From Roridomyces roridus (taxonomy: Eukaryota; Basidiomycota; Agaricomycetes; Agaricales; Mycenaceae): DNA of 64,000 nt. The notes below the pieces were generated by a model that was not told the origin of the DNA, searched no databases, and saw only the letters and a program-made list of their open reading frames with translations. The stretch is from the NCBI GenBank assembly GCA_029378245.1, contig JARKIF010000009.1, forward strand, positions 1,488,001 through 1,552,000. The letters are read 5' to 3'. This document shows positions 1-10,534 of this stretch, in pieces. Numbering within the stretch: position 1 is the stretch's first letter; each line of letters begins with the position of its first letter. The position numbers and the translations under genes are program-made.

Positions 1-282
1 CCGCCCAGTCCATCTGCGATGCGTCGTCCATCATTTGCCCTAGGACCCACCTATGCGGCGGCGCTCCTCGATCCTCATCGACATGGATATACCATCGCTC
101 CCGCCCACTCGCTCGACCTTCCCCAATCAGCGTATCCCAGAAGATACCTGTCATCGTGGAGGAACCTGGGAACGAGCAGGAAGACCTCAACGCCCGTAAA
201 GCTGGCCTCGGGAACTTGATGAAGTCAGCGAAGCAGAATGTGCCAGGTCCCCGAGTTCAATATGGACGCTTTCAACTTCTAG
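1..282 (+). CDS. 3' end of an unidentified gene (partial, cut by left edge)
   Basis: Only the last exon is in the window. The readable C-terminus contains a stretch like IPVIVEEPGNEQEDLNARK, then GLGNLMKSAKQNV, and finishes with VPEFNMDAFNF before TAG at 280-282. The last dozen residues are one frame away from the preceding ones. Dropping one C from the pair at 243-244 joins them as NV-QVPEF. This is probably a one-base consensus insertion, because no intron fits in so short a space. I do not recognise the family and do not assign a function. Upstream of about base 100 the reading frame is not certain. Confidence 0.45.
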
Positions 283-356
283 AAGGAGAATGATTTTTTT
301 TTTCAAAAGTACAAAGTATAATTGCTATATTCCATGGAAACTTGTGTGCGATAAAA

Positions 357-1910
357 CTACTCCTGGACCTCCACCTCCCGCTTCTTGAGGACCAAGTCCG
401 ATCCTACAACGCGCTTCCAGACATCCTGGACATCCTCTACCACGGTTTCAAAGTGTGAGGTGGCATCATAGGAGCGAGTGATGAAGATGTTGTCAGCAGC
501 GCCGGAAGACGTTGGTGCGTAGAGGGGAGAAACGGAGATGAATTGCTCGTGAATGGGGCCCAAAAGGTTGAGGCCAGGTTGGATCTCGAGATGCGGGTTA
601 TTCGTCTCCACGATGGTGCTGACGATGGCGACGTAAACATCCTTGGCACAAACATTGTGCGTCGAGGAGACCATGGCAATGTAGATGTCGTTCCTCCGGT
701 TGACCTGATTCTGAGGAATGATGATTTGGAGACTGTCGCTGTCCTCGGTGTTGGGGATGGGGTGCTTGAGAATGCAAATAGCCCGGACGACTTTGCCGTC
801 CTCCACGACGCGCATCTTTCCGGCCTGGGAGGCGCTCCCAGCACCGAAATAGCTCGGGTCGCCGATGACCTGCTTCGCCTTGACCGTCTCGCCACCGCTG
901 GTCACACCAACAAATTTCCCGTCGGAATCCGTGACAATCTCGTCGATTTGCTTGTCGAGCATGTAAGTGCCACCGTAGATGGCACTGAGACGCGCAAACG
1001 ACTGGGGGAAGCTCGCCGAGACCGTACAAGGGGTAAATGTAGGGCGATTTGCCGTATCTGGCCATCGAAGAGGTGTACAGAATAATTCGGTCATAAGTCG
1101 GTCGTGCCGGTTTCGTGATATAACTGGCGAGAATGTCAGACTCCAGGTATTCGATTGGATCGGTTTAACCACGTACTCGTCATCCAAGTACAACGCCATG
1201 GCGTGGCCAATAAAGTCTTGAGTACCCGGCTCCAATCCAAATTTCTCGTAGACAGTCTTCATGCTGTCCTTGTCCAAGTCGAGGCCTGATTCGCAGATAA
1301 GGGTAAGTATAGGGACCAAGAGATGGCGCCGAAATGACCTTGGTGAGTGGCCGGGTCGTCGTCCTTCCACCCCTGTAAGAATTCAAAGAACTTCTTGGCC
1401 CGCCGTTTCTCGAAGAGACCCATAAGAGGACTCTTGACGGCCTCCATCTCCGTGCTGGGGACCTTGGAAATCCTGCCATCGCGGTAGACGAAGCTGCCCG
1501 CGATCTGCTTGAACTCGAGATAACGGGTGACATCGGTGTGGACGAGAATCTTGGTGAGCTCTCCAGAGGCAATGATGAATTTCGGGACAAGATCGACAGC
1601 GTAGTCACGGTCCCGACCGAGTTCAGTCGGCACTTCCTGATTCGGGCGGAATTTGCGGTACAGCTAGGAGGAGGTCAGTTTCGGGCTGCGAGAAGAGGCG
1701 GGCATGAGACGCACCTGGGTCAAGTTGAGACTGGCGCTGTCTCCGCCGTAGTAGTCGTTCCTGTCCATGTGGAGCACCTTCTTGCCCTCGACCGAGAGCA
1801 GGCCGGAGAGAATGCACTCTGTGAGGCCTGTGCCCAAGACAATGACCTGGAGGACGTTCTGTACGCGCCATGGGACTGGAGAAAGGCCTTACATCGTATT
1901 CCTCATCCAT
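357..1910 (-). CDS. GDI1: Rab GDP dissociation inhibitor
   Basis: Extracts GDP-bound prenylated Rab GTPases from membranes and recycles them through the cytosol. Five exons: 1893-1910, 1715-1846, 1664 side to 1339, 1177-1285 and 357-1123, with four introns of 46-53 bases. The N-terminus [21 protein letters not shown] is the nucleotide-binding-like fold of the GDI/REP family. It is followed by the conserved blocks [50 protein letters not shown] and [12 protein letters not shown]. Length is about 445 residues, normal for the family. The intron at 1124-1176 restores [12 protein letters not shown]. One break remains: the G run at 1004-1008 (C run in the sense strand) holds one base too many between GELP and QSFARL. 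I read this as a sequencing error, because everything on both sides is conserved. Confidence 0.93.
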
Positions 1911-2015
1911 GGCTGTTGTGGTCAAAGTAGTAGTGTAGCAACTATCCGATCGGCACGTGGGTCACTCTTTCAGTCGATTGAATCCATCCATCCACCTCCA
2001 CACCATAAATTACAC

Positions 2016-3911
2016 TTATAATAATGGTCCATCTCCTGCCTTGGCCCGCTTCCCAGTGCTGTCCTCCGATTCCTCCTCCACAAATTTTCGCTTGGCCCGA
2101 GGCGGCCCACTGTGATCTGGCGCCGACCACGTTGGTTTGGCTGGCGTAGTTGCAGACTGCGACGAGCCCCCTGCACTCTCTGCGGCAAGTCTCCTGATTT
2201 TCCTGGCCAACCGGTCGAATGTCCTTTGATTCCTGCGATAATATTCGCTGATCTCATCAGTATGAGCCGGGACGCGACTAGTCAGTACCTACTTCCACGA
2301 TTTCGGGGCTCGCTGTGGATGCTGTATTTATTGGTTGAGTCGGTAATTTCTGAGGACAAAGATGGACTGACCCGTCGAGCAAAATCTGTCCACTTGTCCT
2401 GGAAAGATGCGTCTCTCCAGTTGGAAAACGAGGCTACATGCTTTGCAACGACGCCCAGATCACCTGTAAAGAATGGTGGTACACACAGCGGACACGGGGT
2501 CTTGATCAAGACTCACCTTGGGTAAATGACCCGCCCGACTTGCCCATCTGGGATTCATCGGCATCAGGAATCTCTAGGTCCTCGTCGTTTTCATCGTCCT
2601 CGTCTTCCTCGTCATTCTCAGCCTCCGTGAGCTCGGAATCAGAACTCAGCTCAGCGTAGTTCGGCGCAGGTTTCTTTGGCTTTGGCTTTGGCTTCTCTTC
2701 CTTCTCTTCGTCTCCCTCGCTTTCTTCTTCATCCCGTCTCATGGCCGCCAAAATTTTGTCGGGCAGGTCGTGATGAGTGGACCAATATGACGCCCAAGAG
2801 TTCACATTATGATGCGGTGCCTAGATACAGATGAGTAACTACCTCCATGCAAGAGCTCTGCAACTGGCCTTTTCCGCGAGGAGCTCAACTAGTTCGTGTC
2901 TGACCAAAGTTGGATCTCCTTGGAGACGCCACGAAATGAACTTTATAAAGTATTCCTTGTCAGCCGCAGTGAATTTATTTCCTCCTCGATTATGGGGCTA
3001 GAAAGATGTTGAGGAGTAACTGATTGATAAGGAGGTCAAAGTACACATACTATAATTTCGGTTGGGGGACTCGGGGATCGCGAAGGGGGTTCAGGAATCT
3101 TCAGCTCAGTATTAGGCGGGGGAAGACGGGGATTATATTCTGGAATATGCGATGTGATGCTGTTGATAGTTCGTCGGCGCCCACTGCTCGAAGGCGCTGG
3201 AGGCTCATGACTGGACCGAGCAGGTTGCTGGCTTGGACGTCTTGGTGGTTTTGGTTTGGGAGGCGGTGCCGGGGAAGACGACTTGGCAACAGAGGAGGAC
3301 TGTGGTGAGGAATCCTTGTAAGCAGCGAGAGCCGGCTTTTTTGCCGTCTTGGCTGGAAGAGGGAGAGGAGCCCGCTGTTTGGACCGAGCAAGGACAGCAG
3401 CGTCGATTCTATCCTTGTGGTCCAGGTAGTAGTCCTTCCACAAACTTGCGGAATGGCCGGATGTCTGTCCAATGTCAGATTCATGACGCAGCTGAATAGA
3501 GAGCAACGAGCTGACCCCATGAAGACCATTCAAAGCCTCCTTGTACGTTTGACCCTTGCGGGCAAGGATAGCCTTCACCAGTACAGGTTCGTCTGCGGGC
3601 TCGACAGGTGAAGACAGCGCCAGTGCGTCATGTAGGACTTGCTGGGGCAAGAAGGGCACCGCAGACATGCCGTTTTGAAATGGCTGAGGTGGTGCCTGGT
3701 TGGACCACGATTGTGCAAACTGCGCTTGTTGCGGAAAGTGGGTCTGCTGAGCCCAGTTCTGGGGCGGCGCGAGGGGCATGTTTGCGTGCTGGCGGGTGGC
3801 TGACTGGGAGTTGGGGAAACGGTCGGCGGGGTAATGATTCGTGCTGGAGGACTGGCCGTTCAACCCATTCAGCGCTTGGAGGGCCTCCATCGAGTTTGTA
3901 GGGTAGTTCAT
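2016..3911 (-). CDS. Myb/SANT-domain protein resembling the Rap1 Myb region
   Basis: Nuclear DNA-binding protein by domain content; target unknown. The ATG at 3911 opens a Gln/Pro/Ser-rich N-terminus, followed by a conserved block with LWKDYYLDHKDRID. After a proline-rich linker comes a Myb-like domain (NKFTAADKEYFIKFISWRLQ, then NSWASYWSTHHDLPDKI) of the type seen in Rap1/TERF2IP. An acidic Glu/Asp segment follows, then a further block (SFSNWRDASFQDKWTDFARR) and a basic C-terminus with a KRKFVEEE nuclear-signal-like stretch. Introns read as 3465-3515, 2998-3050, 2821-2868, 2464-2516 and about 2253-2371. The intron at 2821-2868 needs a GC donor (AAG|GCCAGT), and the acceptor of the last one is my best guess. 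Telomere binding is possible from the domain but is not shown. Confidence 0.72.
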
Positions 3912-4493
3912 GGCCGCCCAAGCCAAGAAGGAAAATCAAGCTGTTTGGATTTCTTTGTGCGGGTCTCACTTTCTCCTACTGCCATCTTCCTTTCGGGTCC
4001 ATGGACTATTTAGCGTGCGGCGTTACTCAACGCACTCAACACTAAAGATGCCTTACGTGCCTAGAAGACGCCTTGGGTGCGGCAAGCTTTGAACCCGACC
4101 TTTCACGCCGATGGTAATGGAACTCCGAAACAAGATGGGCATGTAGGACAGTGAGAGACAGGATAAGATGGCAGTCGACGATGTCTGCTCCTTGGGGAGC
4201 CAAGCGGCGCATTCCATAGCAGTGTCCTAGTCCACTGATCAATGGCCAACTTGACTGCTCAGAAAATATATTGGCAAGGATGCCTCCCAAATTGTTGTAA
4301 TCCCTAGAAATTAGAGGCACTCTGCGTACCGCCTTCGTTCGAATGCACAATTCGCGGGTTGTACATAGCAAGTCGCGTTCGTGAAGTGAAGTCGGTCCTC
4401 GGCCCGACGTGTCTCGCTTGTGTCTGCTTGTGTCCAACTCGAGCCTACGCATATCCGCCGTTCATAAGAATCAATTCACTCTTTTCCCGGACC
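3912..4493. promoter_or_regulatory. Divergent intergenic region between the Myb gene and MMSDH
   Basis: These 582 bases separate two divergent start codons and must hold both promoters. No open frame here has conserved content. A pyrimidine-rich tract (4471-4488) precedes the MMSDH start, as is common in fungal promoters. I see no convincing tRNA or other RNA gene. Confidence 0.4.
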
Positions 4494-6690
4494 ATGGTTC
4501 TCCTCCGTAGGTCCTTCAGCGCCCTCGCAGGCTCTCGCTCCGCCATTTCTGCCTTCTCGGGAACATCAGTCACCGGAGGCACCACAAAGAACTTCATCGG
4601 AGGAGAGTTTACCGAGAGCAAGAGTACGGAATATTTCGACGTACTCGATCCTTCCACACAAACCCTTCTTTCCCGCGTGCCCCAGACAACGACCTCCGAA
4701 TTTGAACAGGCGGTGGACGCGGCGTCTCACGCATACAAGTCCTGGAGCCGCACTAGTGTTCTCGCAAGGCAGCGTTTCGCTCTAGAACTCCAATATCTTT
4801 TGCGCCAGAATGCGGATGCCATCGCCAGCAGCATTGTCTTGGAGCAAGGGAAAACTGTTGCAGGTACAGTCTATCTCTTGTTGCTGCTTTCGTTTTGTGA
4901 AACCTCGTGCTAGATGCTCACGGAGATCTACTTCGTGGACTGCAAGTGGTCGAGACGGCCGTAGGTATCACTTCCAATCTACTCGGCGACCACATCGCGG
5001 TCAGCAAGGACATGGACACCCATGTCCGCAGATTGCCGCTGGGCGTTTGTGCTAGCATTGCTCCGTTCAACTTCCCTGCGTAGATGGTTCCTTGTTACTT
5101 CTGGGTTGCATACTGAAATCTTACAAGCATGATTCCGCTTTGGACCATCCCTATGGCCGCAGTGACAGGTACTTGAGAGTTCCAATGCAAGGAACAAGAA
5201 ACTGAAATGAATAGGCAATACTCTCATTCTGAAACCTTCGGAGAGGGACCCGGGCGCTGCCATGATTATCGCAGAATTGTGTCAACGAGCTGGACTGCCG
5301 GCTGGTGTTTTGAATATCGTTTGAGCGCATACTCTTCATACGAAAATATGCAGACTCACGCGTGCATGCAGGTTCACGGCGGGATTCCAACCGTCAACGC
5401 CATCTGCGACCACCCTGAAATCAAGGCAGTCAGCTTTGTGGGCAGCGATCGCGCAGGGAAGCGTATTTACGACCGGCATGTTTCCCTATCCAAGTCGCAC
5501 AGTGATTCTGAGCATTCCTCAGTGCCACCCAGAACGGCAAACGGGTACAGGCGAATCTCGGTGCCAAGAACCATGCTATTATCATGCCCGATGGTCGGTG
5601 ACCATGCCAGATGTTTCTTCTCGTCCTTGATTCATCCTAGCCAACCGCAATCTTACGCTCAACTCGATTGCCGGAGCTGCCTTTGGTGGTTAGTAATGTT
5701 CCTCATGTTTAAAGCTATGATCTCATCGAGCATAGCCGCCGGGCAGAGATGCATGGCCCTCTCCGTTGGCAAGTAACTTTGGCTACCCCAATTACCACCA
5801 CTTGACAGCTGTAAAGCCTTGCTCGTCGGGGAAGCCAAGAATTGGGTTCCAGAATTGATCGAACGCGCAAAGAAACTCAAAGTCAATGGCGGGTTTGAGC
5901 CTGGTACTGATTTGTGGGTGTTGTTTAGTTCGTCTTGATGACAGCCACTAATTTTTCGCAGAGGTCCACTCATCTCTCCTGCTGCCAAGGATCGAGTAAC
6001 GGGTTTGATTGCTTCCGCGGAAGAACAAGGAGGCAAAATCCTACTTGATGGGCGAAATGTCCAAGTCCCGGATTATCCCAAGGGAAACTTTGTTGGTATG
6101 TGGGACACGAGTTGCAATTCTGGTATATATAACCCTGTTCTTTAGGACCCACGATTCTCCAGGCAGACACAAGCATGAAGTGCTACCAGTACGTGACGGA
6201 TCTATTCTGTCATCTATGGCTAAACTTTGACCAAAAGAGAGGAGATATTCGGCCCTGTCTTGGTCGTCTTGTCGGTCGACACTCTCGATGAAGCCCTGGA
6301 AATCATCAACAATTCGAGAAATGGTAACGGTGCTTCGTGCTTTACGCAGTCGGGGGCCACTGCTCGGAAATTCGAAGTACGCGCAGCTTTCTTCATGTCG
6401 ATCTTCAGTTCTTACAGTTCATAGACCGAAGTCAACGCTGGGCAAATTGGTATCAACGTACCGATTCCGGTCCCCTTGCCCATGTTCTCCTTCAGCGGCA
6501 ACAAAGGCAGCTTTTTGGGCGATTGTAATTTCTATGGAAAAGGCGGTATCAATTTCTATACTCAGAACAAGGTGAGCACCATGTTCCATTGATGTTCTCT
6601 CTCTGACTCCATCAGACGGTCACCTCGCTTTGGAGGGCCGAGGATGCGTTGGGACAGCGTGCCTCCGTCGATATGCCGACTCACGATTGA
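4494..6690 (+). CDS. Methylmalonate-semialdehyde dehydrogenase, mitochondrial
   Basis: CoA-acylating aldehyde dehydrogenase (ALDH6 family) that turns methylmalonate/malonate semialdehyde into propionyl/acetyl-CoA in valine and pyrimidine breakdown. The first ~25 residues ([17 protein letters not shown]) are Arg/Ser-rich without acids, a likely mitochondrial presequence. Recognisable blocks in order: [89 protein letters not shown], the catalytic-Cys segment [16 protein letters not shown] and [16 protein letters not shown]. It ends [19 protein letters not shown]. About ten short introns interrupt it. The one at 5476-5522 needs a GC donor (CG|GCATGT...CTCAG) to join IYDR to ATQNGKR. No frame breaks seen. 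Confidence 0.93.
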
Positions 6691-6740
6691 GAGGCTGGAC
6701 TTGTTTGTTACATGTACTGCTTGAGAATAAAAGTGTACTA

Positions 6741-7563
6741 TTATTGTTTACCCTCCAGTTGGTCTAGGAACGCGTTCGAAAGAGCGGTGCACTGCTCGAA
6801 AGTGCTCTCAAATCCGCTCTGTTCTGTTCTGTGAAAAGAACGAAAGAAAAAGGGTATGACGCACCAAGCTACCATACCATGGATCCGGGATGGCTTTTCC
6901 ATCCAGATAGGAACCCCAGAGCTTGATCTCAGCGGTCGCGTTGTCCGGAGCTACACGCTTGATGTCCCGTAAATTGTTGGAATCAGACGCAAGGATGTGC
7001 GTGAATTCAGTAAAGTCGGAGCTGCAATATGTTGAAGAAGAGCGGGTTGCGAACTAAGGGCGAGGAGTACCGCGCCAACTGTCTTGCACGGTGGTTGATG
7101 GGTATTTTGTGCTAGAACCGATGAAAGTGGGCCTAGGATTCTCGCAAAATAATTGCATACCTTTTTACACGTCGTGATCGTTCTTCCAGCGCGTCAAGGG
7201 TCCGCTTCATCAGACGTAGTCCTACTTACCGCTTGTACGAGATCAGCGACGCGATATCTACAAAAGACGAGTGCTCACGTCGTCTGGCTCCTCGCCGACG
7301 TGATATCCTGAGAAGTAGCTTGTGTTCAGATGTGCTGGGATATTGGGAGCTGGATGAATTTGAAAGACCTGCGGTTCCACAGCTATCGACCGCGATATTG
7401 AGACCCCGTTTCTTTGCGGTAGCGCTCAAGACTGCTTCTCCCATGGGCGATCGGCATATATTTCCTACACCCAAAGAGGTCTGGGACAGTTTTGCGCGAT
7501 GCCTAGCAGCGTACCGAGACATACAACCAAGACTTTGGCGATTGAGGTTTCCGAGGCAGACAT
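6741..7563 (-). CDS. Low-molecular-weight protein tyrosine phosphatase
   Basis: Cytosolic phosphatase that removes phosphate from phosphotyrosine through a cysteinyl-phosphate. The P-loop C-x5-R signature (VCLGNICRSPMGEA) sits close to the N-terminus and is split by the intron at 7465-7514. Later blocks fit the family: CGTAG-YHVGEEPDD, HKIPINHRARQL, FTHILASDSNNLRDIK and the acid-bearing loop around IPDPWYG, which supplies the general acid Asp. The C-terminus is SGFESTFEQCTALSNAFLDQLEGKQ. About six exons and 160 residues, the usual size. It is divergent from the next gene, with 193 bases between the start codons. All junctions are canonical when parsed by family homology. Confidence 0.9.
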
Positions 7564-7756
7564 CTCTTGAAGTTGAAGTGGTAATCTGCCCGATAATGGG
7601 AGCCGGAGGTGGTGAGGTGCAACGATCCGCGGTCGGCAACGAAGGCCGAAGCGCTCAATCAACATCGGCTGCTTTGGACATTCACCATCCCTCTCTACCA
7701 CTTCCCTTACCGCCCAGGCCACAAGATTCTCTTTTAATCGTTCCTTCCCTTGCTAG

Positions 7757-8671
7757 ATGCCATCCCCGCCAATCGAAGTCTTTCTTACCACAATTGCATC
7801 TCAACCCACGCTCAGGCAGCGACAAGAGTATATACTGCGTATTCTCCAAGTACGGATGGCAACCGAAGAAAAGGCGGCGTGTACTGATCGATTTTCATCT
7901 CGAAGGTGAAGAAGATACCATTCACCAGTTATGATTTAGCTTCAGACGAGAAGGCGAAACGACTGTGGAGACGCAAGGCCCCTGCAGGTATTCAGATCTA
8001 CGGGTCGTAGCCCGACGATTATTCAAGTGCTGCACTCAGACAAACAACAACTACCGGGTATCTTAGTGGGTGGTCGATTTCCAGGGCCATTCCAGGACTT
8101 GTACGTTCTCACTATCCGCCTGCCTGCTTAATTGAAACCATCAAGTGAGGACGCCGTCGAGTGCGCTGATCTCGATAATTTCTTACGCCTCAAGGAATCA
8201 TGGGACGCGGACATTGATGCCGACGGACCCATGCTGAACGCTGCGCCCATCGGTGTCCCCGGCGCTCAACTACCGCTGGACATGACACCCGAACACATCC
8301 GCACCAAGATCCTCGCACAAAAGACATCACCACTCAAGGGTCTACCCGTGAACAAGCAGACGGACACGTTCGACGTGAGCACCGAGATTTCTGGGTTTGG
8401 CTTGCAGGGGGTGCAGGTGACCGAAGCCGAACTGCTGGATCTTGTGGCGGAACTGGGACTGGGAGGTGACGAGGCCGACGATTTGGTTAAAGGGCTGAGC
8501 GGTACATCATCTTCGCAGCCCAAGAAGAAGTTTACTCCTGTTCCGGCGGAGTCCAAGGTTACTGAGCCGGAAGCCCAGCCCGAGGCGAAAGCAGAGCCCG
8601 CCGAGCCCGCCCAGGCCGAGCCAGCGACAAAGACGAAAGAGGAGGTTCCTGAGGCATCTAGCAAGGATTGA
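7757..8671 (+). CDS. SH3BGRL-like thioredoxin-fold protein with long acidic tail
   Basis: Small thioredoxin/glutaredoxin-fold domain followed by a disordered tail. Exon 1 (from the ATG at 7757) gives PPIEVFLTTIASQPTLRQRQ and EYILRILQ. Later exons give VKKIPFTSYDLASDEKAKRLW, then QLPGILVGGRFPGPFQDF, and DAVECADLDNFLRLKE. That strand-helix-strand order and the LPGILVGG segment match the SH3-binding glutamic-acid-rich family and its fungal relatives. No CxxC redox pair is visible, so a redox role is unlikely. The last ~110 residues are Ala/Glu/Pro/Lys-rich, preceded by a helical segment (ELLDLVAELGLGGDEADDLV). The molecular role is unknown. Confidence 0.72.
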
Positions 8672-8742
8672 TACCGTGTATTTTACTGTAAATTATTTCA
8701 TCTTTGTGGATATCGTACAAAAAGTATAACAAGCTGCCTCGC

Positions 8743-9884
8743 TCAAGTGTCTGAATCTGACGAATCGGGGTCGGGAAGCTTCGAACGCCGCCGACGCAAC
8801 GACGTCGACTGTGTTTCAGAGTCTTCCTCGGTCTTCACCTTTCAGGCGCGTCAAAAGGTCGCCACAAGGGGTACTGTAATTTGGAGTGCTTACCACTCTA
8901 CTACTTTGTACCGGCTTCTCGTCCCCACTTTCCGAGTCGTCGGAACTACTCGAGCTGGAAATCGCGAGCGGCGGTTTGATGTCTGTAATCGTTTCCTGGG
9001 CAGATATGGATTGCTCCACTGCAGCTGCACGGCGGAAGGTCAAGGGAAGGATGCACGCCCCAACCATGACCGACGAAACGATCAAGAACGCAATAGCGGA
9101 TATGAACCCGGAGAGGAGCGGTGCGCGCGTGACGAGCCCACTGGAAACACTGAGAATAGGATATTTATGTGGGGAATGGCGTCGTACCGTATCCCATGGT
9201 GGACAACAACACCACGCAAGGAAGCCGCGACGACACTTAGTTCACGCGCCTGCTCGTTGCCCAGACTCTTCCAGTGGTCGCGCCGACCGATTTCGACGTG
9301 AGCGATGACCCGAGACGCACCGGTTGCATACGATGTCAGTAATGGGATAGTGATGTCCAAAACGGCGGGGGCCCTCGAGTAGAAGGATGCACGCCGGGGA
9401 ATAACGATAGCCTTTTATTGCTCTAGTCAGGCAAGCTCATAAACGCGCACGTAGCATGCACTGACTGGCCTGCGGGTGGAAACGATGGTCTTATTTGAAC
9501 GGGTGGACAGTGTGAGAGTGGCCATAAAGTTTCCTAGCGCGTAGTTGGCGTCGATGTTGGGTACTTTGAGCTCAAGGGCGATATCATAGCGTTGCTGGGC
9601 GGCAAGCGGTGGCAAGAGGGCTTCAGCATAGGGTGATACACCGTCACTGTACGGAGCTGAGGATCAGGATGGGGCATTGAGCGAGGCCCGTACCCATATT
9701 GGAGGTAAATTGGGGCCTGCCATCCGACTGCCGCATTTCGCCAGACAAACCACCCTGCAGACGCGGACAGGAAGAGAATGAGAGGAACAAAAGACAAAGA
9801 CACAAGCAGGGGAAGAATGTAAGGGATGGCAGGGCGAAGAACGAGCCAAAGACGCGACGACGCGTCTTTCGCGGTCGAGAGCAT
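8743..9884 (-). CDS. Seipin (lipid-droplet assembly, ER membrane)
   Basis: Seipin oligomers mark ER sites where lipid droplets bud. The N-terminal hydrophobic helix (PYILPLLVSLSFVPLILFLS) is followed by SAGWFVWRNAAVGWQAP and YLQYG. The lumenal beta-sandwich is recognisable in AQQRYDIALELKVP, YALGNFMATLTLSTRSN, VIAHVEIGRRDHWKSL and GVVVHHGIRYDAIPH. A second hydrophobic helix (FISAIAFLIVSSVMVGACI) returns to the cytosol and leads into a Ser/Asp-rich tail ending LPDPDSSDSDT. Both transmembrane segments and the order of blocks fit the Adipose-regulatory/seipin family. The start codon lies only 17 bases from the start of the neighbouring gene on the other strand. Confidence 0.86.
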
Positions 9885-9901
9885 GTTTTGCGATCAAATC
9901 A
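9885..9901. promoter_or_regulatory. 17-base gap between divergent start codons
   Basis: The seipin ATG (9882-9884, minus strand) and the orphan gene ATG (9902-9904, plus strand) face away from each other with 17 bases between them. Both frames are strong at these starts. If the starts are right, the two transcripts must overlap at their 5' ends or initiate inside each other's coding region. Confidence 0.6.
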
Positions 9902-10534
9902 ATGTCTCTCTCTATCCAAAACCTTCTCGGTCTTCATCCAACGGCTGAAGCCATTGCTAGCTACCTCTCATCGCTGGCATCTGGTGACGTGGCGGAGCCA
10001 GAGGTCAAATCTTACTCTGACGCAGTCTATTTCAATTACTATGCACTCGGGCTCAGTCTTCTCTTTGCACCCAAAAACGGGTACAAGCCGTCAACCGGAC
10101 TTGCAAAATCTGCGCTCAGGAACCAAGACCTCGTTCTGGAGGGTATTGACTTGTACAATACACCCGCGAACCCGCAAGCAAAAGCTAAATCAGGGCGCAA
10201 AGCGGAGCTAGCCTTTTTGACGTTTCCCGGGACACCTCTCAGCTTGGATCTGTCCGAGAGCACGACGGACAAGGACGGCAAAGGGGACTCTCGGGCGTCG
10301 CAGCTCACGGTGAACACAGACACCACGGGGAAGGATTTCGTTGCATGTCTCGGGGAGCCCACACGCAAAGGCGGAGGGGCAGGGCCGTCGTCTGGATCAA
10401 TTGGAATCTGGTGCGAGTGGACCCGCGATGGGCTCATGGTCGAGTTTGGGGGTGATGAGGCCAAGGGACCTCAGGCTTGGGAACGTGGAAAAGACGCGGG
10501 CTGGAGGGTCCTTTCCATCGCCAGTCCCTCGTGA
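9902..10534 (+). CDS. Conserved hypothetical protein, single exon, 210 aa
   Basis: Uninterrupted frame from ATG 9902 to TGA 10534, unusual in a window where most genes have several introns. The first half (SIQNLLGLHPTAEAIASYLSS, then SYSDAVYFNYYALGLSLLF, GLDL-like turns) looks like a compact alpha/beta fold. A Lys/Asp/Ser linker follows, and the C-terminal part (DFVACLGEPTRKGGGAG, then GIWCEWTRDGLMVEFG) reads like a beta-rich ending. No signal peptide, membrane helix or known catalytic motif is evident. I do not recognise the family. The gene shares its 5' region with seipin, which may mean coupled expression. Confidence 0.7.
   Translation: MSLSIQNLLGLHPTAEAIASYLSSLASGDVAEPEVKSYSDAVYFNYYALGLSLLFAPKNGYKPSTGLAKSALRNQDLVLEGIDLYNTPANPQAKAKSGRKAELAFLTFPGTPLSLDLSESTTDKDGKGDSRASQLTVNTDTTGKDFVACLGEPTRKGGGAGPSSGSIGIWCEWTRDGLMVEFGGDEAKGPQAWERGKDAGWRVLSIASPS

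Noticed and set aside
1004..1008. Programmed +1 frameshifting at CCC-C in GDI and similar sites in other genes
   Set aside because: The break sites share no common slippery sequence; both insertions and deletions occur; orthologues of these genes are not known to use frameshifting.
543..1085. 180-residue plus-strand frame opposite the GDI gene
   Set aside because: Antisense shadow of a strongly conserved coding exon; its residues show no family resemblance.
2821..2868. Canonical GT-AG intron in the Myb gene at this place
   Set aside because: GT donors available (GTTGCA, GTAGTT) either break the frame or give a 22-base intron; a GC donor is the better but still weak reading.
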